Source: Tenodera sinensis
Taxonomy: Eukaryota > Arthropoda > Insecta > Mantodea > Mantidae
Assembly (NCBI GenBank): GCA_030765045.1
Contig: CM060965.1
Span: forward strand, 153,498,374-153,562,373
Direction of reading: 5' to 3'
Length of the DNA stretch: 64,000 bases
The stretch's first letter is position 1; each line of letters opens with the position of its first letter. This document shows positions 8,776 to 21,358 of the stretch, in pieces. The position numbers and the translations under genes are program-made. The notes under the pieces are model-generated. The model had not been told where the DNA came from, ran no database searches, and worked only from the letters and a program-made list of their open reading frames with translations.

Positions 8776-10639
8776 TCAAAAATGAACTCAACTGCAGAAT
8801 ATATGTTACGGTTGTAAATAATGCACAAATTAAGTATTTACTTTTTACAAAAACAATAAAAGATTAAAGTTAAATCGAATGAAATCAGGAATTAGGAAAT
8901 ATGCAAATTTTAACGATAATTACAAAATGTTTAAATACATATTCATAGAAAGGAATATTCCCGCCACAGAAATTTGTAGGTCACCAATTCTTTTCTTTTT
9001 GTAATCTCTTTTCTTTAATCGTTTCTGGATTCCATCAATTGGTCATCTTTCATGAACTTCGTCTCAGATATGTCGCTGTACCCAATTTGTGACCTGAAAA
9101 ACTTTTTACATTTGCCCTACTTCGAAGCAATGGAAGAGAATGAGGAAGTGATTTAGGGTGAATGTGCAGTTTTGCTTTTCTGTTGCAGTTCTGTACGAGA
9201 GTTTCGTGAATAAAACTCAGTAATATAATAAAATTACGTATATTTTCTGTAGGAAACTATCACCTATTTCCTCTTGTCAGCACAGAGGTCACATGTATGC
9301 TAATACTGCAGTCATAAAACATCGATTTAGCCATTTACAAAAATATGTGCCATACTGACCTTATTTGTACTACTAATATTTAATTCAAAGTGTCCTACAG
9401 GACGAACAAAAACCATGCGGATTTGCTTTATCTTTACAATGTAGTAAATCCTCTTTGAGGTATGATTCCTTGTGCTTAATCTGAAGAATTTATGTCTTCT
9501 TGTATAAAAATACACATTTTTCTTGAATAATAGCCCTGTGTAAGGCGATGGAAAACATTAACACAATTATGTCTTTCGGCTACTTCTCTATTACCTATTG
9601 AGCCATTTACTATCAAACATTGTCCAACCATTCAGAAAAATTTCTGGCCCTCTCTTTACTTTAATTATTTTAATTAATTTATTTATTTGTTGCAATACTT
9701 GATGCATGAGTTAATCATTGTGAACACATATTTGGTAGTGTATGCTAAATTTATAATTCATTAATCAATTACCACGACAACAAGAATAAAACTGATCTAT
9801 AATACTTACGGTACCAGGAGGAAATGACCTAATACCTACTTACGGTACCAGTAGGAAATGACGTCTTACCACATAAAATAATCACACCATAAGCTCGTCG
9901 GAAATGTATATTTTTTAGATTTCTCATGAAAAAATGGCAATAAAACTGTCTCTCTGATATAACTGTTAAAGTTTTTATCAAAGCACCACTTTCGAAGAGC
10001 AAGCTTGTAAGCTTCAACATATCTTTATTTCGACTTCGCTGGTAAAAGTGATACACATGCTAGATCCGCAGGTTCTTCAGTAGCAATGTCGCTCAGTTTT
10101 ATAAAATTTTACTGCTTGATAATAATTATCATAAGTCGCAAGATTCAATTCGGCTACATATACAAATAACCCAGAAACCAAGACATTACTACTTCAAGTA
10201 AAGAACCAATTGCGAAATTCATGAACAAAAGAGTGTCAACTGGTTTAAAATATTCCTACTATAGTAACTTAGCTTGCAAGAGAAGCAAAAGAGACGATAA
10301 ATGTAGGGAACCCTTGAAATGAGAAGATGATTAAGTTACAGGGTTTTGCAGTTTTAAAAAGAGCGATTCTGTGTACCTTCTGTATATAGTTTAACACGAA
10401 AATCTAACGTTATCATTCAATTCCTAACTATACACCGGCTAGATAATTCTCACTAATCTCAAAGGTAACTGAACCACGACACCCTCCTCCCACAGATGAG
10501 TATTCTAGAGTTTTCAATAACCGATGAAACAAGTTCCCTTAAAACACATTGGAAGCTTCTCTTCTAACAGATTTAAATTATTAACGGATATAATGGTTTA
10601 CTAACAATAACGATTAAAATAAACATAATTACATTGTAG
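8776..10639. other. no gene recognised
   Basis: AT-rich sequence with no recognisable coding region. A short duplication around CTTACGGTACCAG..GGAAATGAC repeats at 9808 and 9840. Open frames of up to 75 codons show no family motif. Confidence 0.4.
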
Positions 10640-10885
10640 GTGCACAGGGTGCACTCAGCCTCGTTAGGTCCCTGAAGCGCCAATTGCGGAGTTACTTGAT
10701 TAAGAATAGCGGCCCCTGATCGAGAAGACTGCATAACCGGCCCGGAGGGGCCGGGGCGCTGACCACGTCCCACCTCCAGTATTGCGCTCCACTCATGTCG
10801 CCCATGGTGGGCAGAGGTGGAGGAAGCAGCGCTCGAGCGGTAGACCTTGGCCGAATGGCCTGTTGTGGTGGATTACACAGTATAC
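10640..10885 (+). mobile_element. 5'-truncated SINE (family S3)
   Basis: Shares GGTGCACTCAGCCTCGT, CCGGGGCGCTGACCACGTCC and further blocks with the fuller copy at 49135-49450. The tRNA-like head is missing. Confidence 0.7.
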
Positions 10886-10937
10886 AGCATGTATAAGAAT
10901 AACCATTTGTATTTTTCTGGTATGATGAGGACATGAA

Positions 10938-12045
10938 AGTAAAAATCCGATGTGTTGCACTCACATGACTTTCTCTACTCTTGTACTAACCATTCTTACA
11001 AACTCATATACCTATAATATCTTCTTCTTGTTAGTTGAGATAAACATTTGTTCAAATTATCTTATTGCTTATTTCCTTGTAGGTACAAGGGGAATATTAG
11101 AATACAGTAGGCTTTGTGCGATAGTCAAATCTTTTAAAGCTTTGAGATCCCGTTCTCTTTGCACGCATATAAAAATGACCATGTTCCATTTCACGAAAGT
11201 GTTAAATTATTTTGTTGTTTGACTACGCTGTCAATTGCCAGGATCACATCAGCGTCGCCGGTGTGCCGGAATTTCGTCCCGCAGGAGTTCTTTTACATGC
11301 CAGTAAATCTACTGCCATGGAGCTGTCCTTTTTAAGCGCACTTAAAAACCATCTATTGGGCCGGATTTGAACCCGCGACTTTTGGATCAGTAAGCCAACG
11401 TTTAACCAACTGAGCCACCCAGACCAATACGAAAAGTGTTAAGTTTTCCGAAAATGACACAAATAACAAGGAATATCTCCGAAATGGTTCACTCTACACC
11501 ACCCACCAATATATATTTGGACATAAATTGAGTGTTTTAGCGAGATATAAATTTTTTGTAAGATTTTGTCTATCTCTTGCGGTTTACAAGTTATTCAAAA
11601 GTCATCCAGAGTAAACAGGACTACACAGGCTATCGCCAGAACATTTAAAATATACATTTCATTTGTCATACAAATATCTTAAACATATGACATTTTAATC
11701 AAAATCGTTAAGAGTCCTTTTCAAGAAAATTAAAATTTTCGAAAAATTTTCCATGTAAAGGGTAGTTTAGGGTGGAGCAATTTTCTTTAAAATCTTCGTG
11801 TCGCAGCATTGAAAGACAATTAAACTTAAATACCAACTTTGGTTTTTTACCGACTTTTCGTTTCTGAGTTATGCTGCCCACAGACTGGCAGACTGATACA
11901 CACACATACACACACATATACTTTTTATAAAAATACTTGTTTTTGGATTCAGGCGGTCTCAAAACATATTTTCGGTGAAATCTCCTCATCGAATTTTGGA
12001 TGGAATACAATACTTCCTTCTATTTACCAGTAGGGAAAGTAAGCA
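10938..12045 (+). mobile_element. family A repeat, copy A2 (near full length)
   Basis: Runs from AAAAATCCGATGTGTTGCAC to CCAGTAGGGAAAGTAAG. Near the left end is ACTTTCTCTACT (10969-10980) and near the right end its reverse complement with one change (AGTAGGGAAAGT). A SINE occupies 11206-11428; without it the copy is about 885 bp. No convincing coding potential; the longest frame is the conceptual DSITQKRK-type reading shared by all copies on the reverse strand. Confidence 0.8.
11193..11442 (-). mobile_element. SINE family S1 inside family A, with target duplication
   Basis: The SINE body is 11206-11428 and the direct repeats are ACGAAAGTGTTAA (11193-11205) and ACGAAAAGTGTTAA (11429-11442), differing by one A. 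On the minus strand the head is GGTCTGGGTGGCTCAGTTGG and the B box is GCGGGTTCAAATCC. It is the second insertion of this SINE into family A in the window. Confidence 0.88.
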
Positions 12046-12606
12046 TTGTTTCTTAATGCACTAGTGTTCAGAAATCTTTTGGTTTCTATATAAGAGCCAG
12101 AGCTCATCACTCACATTATGACTGCATTTGTGTTCCAGATATTCTTGTTATCATGAAAAATAATAAATAATCAAAGTCAATTTGTTCTTACATGTCACAA
12201 GTTTTTTTTTTTCTGTGAGATTTATTTTATTCTGTGACATTAAAATGATTCGGTACTGAATTTACACACATGCATATGTAAAGTCATTTGGAGCAGCTTA
12301 CGGCAATGCTAATTTGGCAAAGCGAGTCTACTAGGAGCAACTCGTTCGGAGCAATACATTTTTAAGACTGTATCCACGTGTTCCAGAAAGTCACCTGTTC
12401 CAAGTAAAGAAAGTAGAGTCAGGAGCGAATTGAATTACAAATATGTTTTGAAGATGAAGTTTTGCAGAGGTTGAAAATAATACATGAACTAGCAATCGAC
12501 TTTTGCCTCTTGCCTGTATATGGCCTTAAATGGGTATGAAAAGTATCCATTTCATATCCAAATGTACAGTAATTAATCCCGGACGATTATCCTAACAGAC
12601 AACAAT
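12046..12606. other. no gene recognised
   Basis: No family motif or repeat boundary found. Confidence 0.4.
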
Positions 12607-12614
12607 TTGCTGTA

Positions 12615-13320
12615 TTATACAGGGTGGCGCCGTACATTTCAAACTTCAATACTGCGCAGGGGCAATAACTTACATTGGTTGGCGGAGTATGAACCGGAGG
12701 AGGAAAGCACTTTACCTTATATAGTCAGTCATAACGGACCATTCGTTACCTCAGTACGAAGTTATCACGAAACTAAGTCTGTGACAGAAATGCACCGTTT
12801 TTTTACACGACACATTAATGCATCCTACCGGCTTCAACAAACAAAATATGCTGTACTGGTCTCCAGTAATATCTCAAGAGCTGCTTGAAATACCGTTGCA
12901 CTCTCCCAAGGTGACAGTTTGGTGCAGAATATGTGTCTCTGGGATTGTAGGCCCATATTTTTTCCAAAATGACAATGAAGAAACAGTAACAGTTAATCCA
13001 CAACGTTATGTCACTATGATATATACCTTTGTTGAACCTTCCTTTCAACAACTTGGAATTGACCCTAAGGGCCTTTATTTTCAGCCCACATTGCGCGAGA
13101 GTATGACCGTTGTTCGTAGACTGTTCGGAAGGGTCATTTCTTGTTTTGGAGACACCCCTTGGTCTGCTCGATCACCCGATCTTACTGTCCTAGATTTTAT
13201 TCTATGGGGATTTTGGAAGAACCGCGTATTCAAGAATCACATTCAGAACATCCAAGAACTTAAACAAGCCATCGTTGACGAAGTTGCGTCTATTGACGAC
13301 CCGCTGAGATGAGTGTTCAG
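12615..13320 (+). pseudogene. mariner-type (IS630-Tc1-mariner) transposase fossil
   Basis: ACAGGGTGGCGCC at 12619 resembles a mariner-type end. A first open piece contains ETKSVTEMHRFF (N-terminal helix-turn-helix region). A second, 12818-13312, reads LYWSPVISQEL, SPKVTVWCRI, GIVGPYFF, then WSARSPDLTVLDFILWGF and FKNHIQNIQELKQAI. These are the usual landmarks of the DDE domain (K-V-T-V-W-C, G-P-Y-F-F, then R-S-P-D-L-T-x-x-D-F-x-L-W-G). The middle of the protein is missing, and the segment that should carry the second aspartate (usually F-Q-Q-D-G-A) is YFQPTLRES, so it cannot be active. The third catalytic acid region is intact. Confidence 0.8.
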
Positions 13321-15470
13321 CAGCTTCCAGAAGCATTTATAAGAGTATATAGGTTGCGCGTTTGTTCTTGACGAATGACCTTGAGCAGAAATCCAGTGAG
13401 TTGGCCTACCCTTAATAAACAGGTCAGCAAATGTTTATGCTACGATAACGGATACCTCTGATTTTCTTTGTCGCGTTTGTGTATACAGTCGACTGCAAAA
13501 GTTTTGTGCGGTACGGATGTATGCATGCAACGAAAATAACAGTAATTCAGAGGAGGAAGACGAGGGAGAAATGTCGGGAATAGAAGAATGCAAGAAAGTG
13601 AAGTGGAAACAATTATAGAGCTATAGTGTATAATACGTGTGGCTGATATTACTGGAAGTGTGATAAATTGACTTGTAGTGTTGTACTACTTCAGCCCAGA
13701 AGCATGTGCGTCACCTCACTGCAGACTGTACCTCCTCTCTCTCCATGCGAACGTTCCCGTAAAAGCTGAGTAGTGACTCGCATTCAACCTTTCATATAAC
13801 ATTTTCATTCGTCAAGAAGTAACGCGCGACCTATACCTATCAAGCCATAATTCCGACACTATTTACAAGAAATAAACTTTTGAATTTTGGTAAATAAATG
13901 GCATATTTAAGCGTATTTATAGACTATACAACTTTCTTTTTTCTGCTTCCACTCGATAATATATGGCCATTTAAAAAGTATCAGTCAGCTCGATGCCATC
14001 TTGTATTATATACCTTTAACAATACGCCTGCTTGTACTAGACACTGTGGATGCATGTTTCTCTCCACTGATGATTGTTTTAATACATACAATCACATTTG
14101 AAGCGAGATGAACCGTAAAGATGTGAAAAACCTTCGCAATCAGTGGAGGTTTTCTAGGTGTGTATTAGTTGCACACGAAATGATTACAATTTAACCAGTT
14201 GAATGCGAACTGCTTCGACGGAAATAAATTAGTTGCGCGCGGTTATAGGTATTTCAGGTAAGCATATCAGTTGCGTGCAAAGGGTTTCGTCTAATGAGTC
14301 AGTTACAATTGGGTTGTAACATTGAACAGTTTGAACGTTTTCATCGAATTTTTTGGCCACACTGATCATGTCGATATTGGAGCTATAATATCGATTATTT
14401 TGAGTTTTTTATGATATGCTGCGTTGGATCTTTCATATTATAGCGCGATCAAGTACTTTAAAACGCTTCAAAATTTGTCTTTGTTCTGAAAATAAAATGA
14501 AGAGATTATTTTAGGGTGAGAAATTAGAAACGCCTAATGCCAGATACTACAAGCCATCCAACAGGTTGTCCCTATAAAACGGGAAGGGAAATTCTGCGTC
14601 CCGTGCGCGAATGGACAAAATCCTAATTTTTTTTTATACATATTTGAGTTGGATTTGTTAGTAACTGCTATAGAGCGGAGGTTTTGTCTATTTTACTCGT
14701 ATGATTCGCGTTTCCATTAATATTTATGCTAACAAGGAATCGCAGTATGATGCGCCATAGAAGTGTACAAATACAAACATAAATGTGATTATTTGTGTAG
14801 TTAAAAAGGAGGGAGAGAGAGACTGAAACATGCAGAACAGCAAGATGAGTTCTGCGATCTCACAAGCCCCGAATTCTTGAAGCACGAAGCAGAATATCTA
14901 GTTATATGATTTTCGTTCGTATGTGCTTAGAGTAGAAGTTCTGGGGTTCATATACAAACAATGCCATTTCATTTTTGTTTCCAGAATGTGTGTTGAACAA
15001 GAGGAATTGTTTCCAAACGTGTATTCATCATATAGGTATGTATACAAAAATCTAGTGGTAAAAGCAAAGCTGAGAGTATATTTTTCATTTAACGTTTGTG
15101 CTTTGATATATCTGTTGCACGGTCGATTGAAGCCGTATAGCGATTGAAGCTTATAATGACCTACGAAAACGCTGCCCACACTGCGAGCGGGTTGAAAAGT
15201 TTTGAGCACCTTGGGTATAGGTCGACCTGCGCTTTTATTGACTGTAATGCACATTTGTGTTGTGTTGTGTTTTTATATTGTACAACACGCAAGTGGGTTC
15301 ATAACAGGACATTACCTCTGAGTGCATCGCTAGCTGGTCAACAGTGCATTCAAATGTTAGCATGCTATCGACCGTGTTCCAAAGCCAGCGAAGGCTGATA
15401 AAATATAAGGTCCAAAAGAAACATAGGGAGATAGTGTTTTGTCATATCTATTATACATTGGAGTGAAGTC
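13321..15470. other. no gene recognised
   Basis: Several short frames around 14898-15398 overlap on both strands but show no known motif or splice pattern. No repeat boundary was identified. Confidence 0.4.
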
Positions 15471-16730
15471 TTAAGGGGAGTTAGAGGTGAGTTTAGGAAA
15501 TTCTACATTTTGTATGCTAGCTGTACTAAATTTTAACCACGTTAATATAGTGTTTATATATGCAGCTGCACAAAATTTGAAGTGTGTAAGTCAAATAGTT
15601 TTTTAATTAAAAACTTTTAATTGATCATAAAGATACTCTGATTAAAATGCTCCTTGCGTAACAATTTTTGAATGTTTGGCATGAAACTTGGTGATCTGAT
15701 GCTTCATGCACCTAAAAGTCATAATTGCTCTGGATTTTGATTTTACACCAGTACTTTAATATCTAGAATTTTTTAAATGTGTCTATTTATAGATTTCAGG
15801 TTTTTTTAACTTCCCATAGGCATTTGAATGTGAATATGTCCAATATTACTTGGCTGATGCCAAATCCCAGAGAAATTTTGGAACTTTATATGAATAAAAA
15901 CACATCCTGAAATTTTCAAAAGAATCCCTTAAGAACTCTGTCGCAAGGAGTTTTTTAGTTGCGTGAAAATGCTGAGAAAAAAGAAAGTGAGAAAAACAGC
16001 ATTAAAATTTTAAAACGTTCTAACCTCATCGGAGGTGTGTTCCAGCATCGGTTTCACTTTCTGGCCTCTTATCCTCTCTTGTGCTAACAATTTCTGCAAT
16101 TTATGGGCTCTCCTTGTGTGTATTTGTTTCCTAGCAATGCATTTTCTAGTCTGAATACATCTTCTAGCATTGCACTTTTAACAAATGCATATTGCTCCGA
16201 CTGAAATTTTTTCATTCCTAAGACTATTCAACGTCTGAATTGACTTCACACACCCCATATTAAACTCCATTACAGTTTTCAGTACTGCAAGTTCAAGTTT
16301 ATTCATAGACACACACCTATTTTGAACAGATAGCTCCATGCAACATTGTGAAGAGATTCATTCGAGTTCTGTGTCGTGCCCTTGGCATAGCCTTCTAGCA
16401 GCTGGTCAGAACCAAGTCGCTGATCCGGAAGTAGAATTTTAGTTACCACTTCTGGAAACAAATTGCAGGACATTTTCTTGTGATTTTGTGGAAGCAGATT
16501 GAGGAAAATTTACATGATTGAATTTCTGATCCGTCGATATGCAGTCTCGATGGGTGCGTACGTCTAACCACTAGCCATTTAATTACTATGCACCACTATT
16601 TAAAAATGGCACTGGAATGAAAGTCATTGCACTTTTTAATAGACAAAACATTGAACAATTTTTCAACATAAAAATCTAAAAATCACTTTTCTTACCAAAT
16701 GGGCCAAATCTCACACCTAAGTCCCCTTAA
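15471..16730 (-). mobile_element. TTAA-flanked DNA transposon, Kolobok-like
   Basis: TTAA at 15471-15474 is followed by GGGGAGTTAGAGGTGAG; the other end, read inwards, is TTAA then GGGGACTTAGGTGTGAG (16727-16730 inwards). Inverted ends of ~25 bp with a few mismatches and TTAA on both sides define a 1252-bp element (15475-16726). It contains a minus-strand transposase remnant. TTAA targets are used by piggyBac and Kolobok; the remnant points away from piggyBac. Confidence 0.75.
16020..16560 (-). pseudogene. Kolobok/Mutator-like transposase C-terminal remnant
   Basis: Minus-strand reading gives DQRLGSDQLLEGYAKGTTQ, NSNESLHNVAWS, then after breaks NKLELAVLKTVMEFNMG and RRAHKLQKLLAQERIRG. The T-Q-N-x-N-E-S-x-H-x-x-x-W signature followed by a F-N-x-G segment and a basic helical tail is typical of the 'Mutator-like transposase domain' proteins common in insects. 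Stops and frameshifts are present, and the catalytic N-terminal part is missing. Assignment to Kolobok rests on the TTAA flanks. Confidence 0.6.
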
Positions 16731-18310
16731 AGCAGTCGTGTCATAATCTCCTATGAAGACGCTATGGACCATACCCTACACTCTTATGCACCTCTCCGGT
16801 GAGCGGGGGGGGGGGGGGGGGTGCGGGCTGAGCACCTGTATATCGATCGACCTATATTGCTTCTGGCGTATTTTTCTGTTCATTTTTACACCATTAAACC
16901 ATTTATGTTTCTCTCGTTTGCTGTTTATGGACACAATTTTATTAGGATGTAGTTCACGTAATGGGAATGATTCTGATTGGTAGTTCTTTTATTACTTCAT
17001 GCTACTGCGTTAGATTGGTTGTTCCTAATTATCACGTGATATCAGATTCAACGCAATGGGAAGGAAACAATTGACAAACTCTTAAGTTACGTTGCGTAAG
17101 TTAAGCCAAGTTAACCCTTGTAACGGCATTAAGAATAATACCATGTAATAAAGAAAGAAATTACCAAAGGTTGGTAACAGCCTGGGGAGAGGGGGGGGGG
17201 ATGTAAAACACGTGGGATAGCTGACGTCACGACTTCCGATAAGGCAGTCGTGGCTCGGGTGACAAAAAGAAATTATTGCAGTACATCTTCGATCGTCTTC
17301 GACACACACCTTGGTCTTTTTACTTCAAAGGCGGAGCAAATGATAGCCATACTACTATCTATTCATTGTAAGGTTGATCCGCGCGAAACTGAACCCAGGT
17401 GGCCAGTGCACAGTTATAATGTATCCTTCCGCCATTCGCGCCAGAAATACTGTCACAACCATGTGGTGAGTGCATGCGATACGTAATAGAAAGGAAACGA
17501 TCCCTTATTCCGTCAATTTAAAGAGTGACTAACATGTAACTAGAGACGATAAGATTGATAGTCACAACAAAATAAACGATGCACATGTCATAATTATTAC
17601 TTTTCTTTGCGAGCACTGTTTATACTAGTACTCGAAGAACCGGTTAATTTCGCTACTTCATTGACGGGAACAGTTGGATATTTCTCACACAACTTATAAT
17701 ACACGTTAAACACTATTGTTTTTTCACCACTAGTCAATGGTTTTCCCGCGTTATACCTTGCTTAAGTCGACGAAGAGGCAAGATCAAATTCACCGCGGCC
17801 GTCCGCCATGATTCTAAATAGAAACTGCTGGCTGCAAACAATACTCAGATATCAGGTAATTCCACGAGTTGCATGTTGGGACTTGTAGCTCTGTTTATCA
17901 GTATACATCAGCGTTAATTAACTAATTAAGTATTTGTGTAGAATATTACATCACTTAACGATAAATTCATTCTAAAACTCAGATTACTAGGATGGGACTA
18001 CTTCCCTGCACGCATTGCTACCCTGTTGTACCACGGTACACTGGTCACATGGGTTTGTTTTGACGCGGACAAACCTAAGACTGAACTTAGTTTACTTTAA
18101 TTAGTAGTTTACCAGTAAGGTTATGCAGTGGTTATTCAGTTAAGACTCCGTATGTTGGAATTGTTATGGAACAAGTACTCAGAAGTTTGAGGAACTAAGC
18201 TTATGTCGGCGATCAAGAGAGATGTCTACATGAGGAAGAAAGAAGAGTTTAATTTGTCACAGCGTTCGCCAGCAGCCATGCGCTGGTGAGTCACGAGAAT
18301 AGGCCTTGCA
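16731..18310. other. no gene recognised
   Basis: Includes a run of G at 16806-16821 and one at 17191-17200. Open frames at 17082-17309 and 17250-17486 have no recognisable motif. Confidence 0.4.
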
Positions 18311-19243
18311 GTTCGAGCCAGGGTTGCCAACATTTAAAAGCAAAATTATCGTACCAGCCACTCAAAATTATAGGTTTGGATTCAGAATTATCGTACATCA
18401 TAAAGCAAACGCTACAGCAATAAAAATATCAGTATAATACTTATGAAAATATAAGAGTAATGATGTTTATTATATCCACTTACAAGATTGGTGACCTCAA
18501 CAAATATTACAACTTTAGCACTTATGTTTCTCGCGCTATTCATCTAAAAGTTCTTCTTCCTCAACCGGTGCAGCATTGCACAAATTTGTTGTTGAGATAA
18601 ACCTTAACATCTTCTCGGTGACTTGCAGGTTTTAAGATCTACCACGTTCTTTCATAAGTTGAGACGACAAAATGAGTTCATTTACCGTATCTAGTGCCAA
18701 TCTGTTTCTAACTTTGGTTTTTATTAAACCTAGTTTAGAAAAAGAGGTCTTTCACAAGAAGTGCTTCTGTTGGGCAAGGAAACCTCTGATAATGCAAAGG
18801 CCGCTAGTTCTTTGATATCAGTATTTCCACCACATATGTTTAACAGCACTCTAGAAACTGTCAGGTTCAGGCATGTTCTCTATTTCACACGGAATAGCAC
18901 GTATTCCGAGTTTTCTACATTGATCATCAATTTTCTGAACAGTGCCTTCTTCATTGAGATTATCAGACCTGGCACACTGGCAATAAGAGGATAAAGGTAG
19001 CAGGCTTAGTAGCTATGGGGTGGAGACAGACAATGAGGACAAAAGTGGTGTTATTTGTAATTAGTTTCACTTCGCTGGAGTGACAAACCAGTGAAAATGA
19101 TATTTCGCCGATATCGAACTATCATACATTCAAATTATCGTACACCCCCATAATTATCGTACGGGTTGACAACCATCGTACAAACATTAAAATTATCGTA
19201 TGCCCCCATAATTATCGTACGAGTTGGCAACCCTGGTTCGAGC
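18311..19243. mobile_element. hAT element with 8-bp target duplication
   Basis: Perfect 8-bp duplications GTTCGAGC (18311-18318 and 19236-19243) flank a 917-bp element whose ends are CAGGGTTGCCAAC and GTTGGCAACCCTG. The subterminal regions are filled with copies of ATTATCGTAC in both orientations, a plausible array of transposase binding sites. It contains only a transposase C-terminal remnant, so it is non-autonomous. Confidence 0.9.
18535..18760 (-). pseudogene. hAT transposase dimerisation-domain remnant
   Basis: Minus-strand reading gives FSKLGLIKTKVRNRLALDTV followed by NELILSSQLMKERG. This resembles the C-terminal hATC dimerisation domain, in which S-x-x-E-R-x-F-S-x-x-K-x-I-K-x-x-L-R-x-x-L is conserved. 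The E-R part is eroded. It ends in an acidic tail (EEEELLDE). It lies within the hAT element at 18319-19235, which is most likely an internal-deletion derivative of the autonomous element. Confidence 0.65.
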
Positions 19244-20641
19244 GCTTAGAAGCCACCTGTTCGCATATAATGGAAGTCAAGGGAACGAACTGTGTAAGCT
19301 TCAGAACGTTTCGGTGACAACTGTAAAAGATAAGTATTCGCCATAATTGTGTGGAGCCAAACCATAGTAATTTCTAAAGAGAAGGATGCGGAAAGGGGAA
19401 TTGCAATTAATGCACTTGGACACTAGAATTCTTCCAGTCAGTCATTCGGGTGAAGTAGGAAGAACTGTGTAAATTTAACAGAATGTGAAGGTAAAATTGT
19501 AACATGTTGCATGGTGAAATTATGTGAAGCAATTATTAAAAGGAGACTTGTGAGTGAACATTAAAGATGCATTCAAGTCATTTTCAGTTAGATTTGTGGT
19601 ATATTTAATGATCTTAAATATTGCTTAACTGCTAATAAATGTGTAGCCTACATAATCAGACGGTAATTAATTGTGAGAGGACCAAGAAGAAACTGCTCAA
19701 GATGGTAGATTGTTTAACAGATGATTAGCCGTTAAATTTTCCTCAAATTGTGCATCTTTATTTCTTTGAGATTATAACAGAGTGTTAGCTTTCATGTTTG
19801 TTTGATGGTATATCTTTCAATAGTTTCACATTTTCTTGATTGTATACTATTTCAGTTATTTAAATTATTTTAAACAAATTGTTACTTGTTATGTACGTGT
19901 TGGTTTGTGTGATCTTGCACTATCCTGGAAGATACTGGGGGTATGAATTAGTTGAATTAGGTAGATATCTAACCAAATATTTAGGAAAGTAAGGAGTAAT
20001 AAAAGGATGTCGCACCCTAAATAGTTCCATTTAATAATATGTGTTAGATTTTTAAGTTGATCGAGATCCTGGCTTTAAAAGTATATAACAGATTTCCATT
20101 GCTGTTGCCTTATTAGGAGATAACGAATGGCTGTGTTTGCGGAGTGATCCTCCTTTACAGAGAAATCAGATGTTTGTTATTGCTCATTCTTATTTATCTA
20201 GTACAATGCAGAATATACAGCTGAAGAACTCCGAGTATTCGAAAACAGTTTTATGCAATGGCGCCATCACACGGCTGAAAGAGGGAATTAGACACTGCTT
20301 ATGGTGAAGGTGAAGACTTTGCAAAATGTAATAATTTCAAAGTTTTCCATGGGATTCATTTGGCGTTGGAGGATCATATTCTTTGTATGGAGATATATCC
20401 GTTTAAAACATTTAGAACAGGCATGGGCACGAGACGAGAGGTAGCAATTGAACTTGCCTTACCCACCCCACATTCTCTTGCCGAGAGACGAGGGTTGTTC
20501 GGATACAACACGTGCAGTGATGGTTTGTTTCCATCTGCGCGGTAGTAATTTCTACGCTGTTGTTAACTATTTTGTTTATATTAAGCATATTTTGCATACA
20601 ATAGTTACTGTGGTTAGACAAATTACATAATCTTAAAGTTC
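19244..20641. other. no gene recognised
   Basis: No repeat end or coding motif assigned. Open frames around 20360-20630 overlap on both strands and have no family match that I recognise. Confidence 0.4.
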
Positions 20642-21306
20642 ATAACCTGCTGTTATCTTTAGGTCAATATGACCCGACAAGAAATTTATTTTTGTGACAC
20701 CAATTTAAATGTAATAGATGATACTTGTAATTTTATGTATTTGTCCCTCTTCATATGTACTGCTCATAAAACCTTGAATTTAAAAAAAAATCGTATTTTG
20801 TAATTTTATAATTAAAATGACATTTGTGTTTCTTGGGTCATAATGACCCTATTGCCTTTAAAACTAATTACATTTTTTCTATTAAGTTCCATGTTCCACT
20901 ATATCCAAATCCATGCGTACCTACGTCAATATACACAACAATATAGCGGCGGTTTGCTTTTGCAACAATGGAAGTGTACTGTTGGAACAAATGTAGGAGA
21001 ATACTAATCAATTACGTCATACTGACTGTCGAAAGAGGACGCAATTTTAATTATCGTAGTGAACGGTGATATACCTATTATGACAAAACGTTGCTCCACT
21101 GAAAGTGAATTGGAAGCATATATCTGATAGTTCGGAGAATATTTCATAAGAAAACCATACTAGTGAAGATAGCATTCGCCTTACATTGGAATCAGAAGAT
21201 AGTTCTTCAGAGAGGTTAGAAGTGACAACTTGTCAAATGTGAAAGTCGAAAGATAACATCAATAGGAGTTTAGAACCTCTTCCACAACATGGAAGAGCAT
21301 CCAGAA

Positions 21307-21358
<52 letters not shown>

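Noticed and set aside
8588..8785. Thr-His-Ser-Leu-rich protein
   Set aside because: Translation of a degenerate TCAC/TTAC tetranucleotide repeat.
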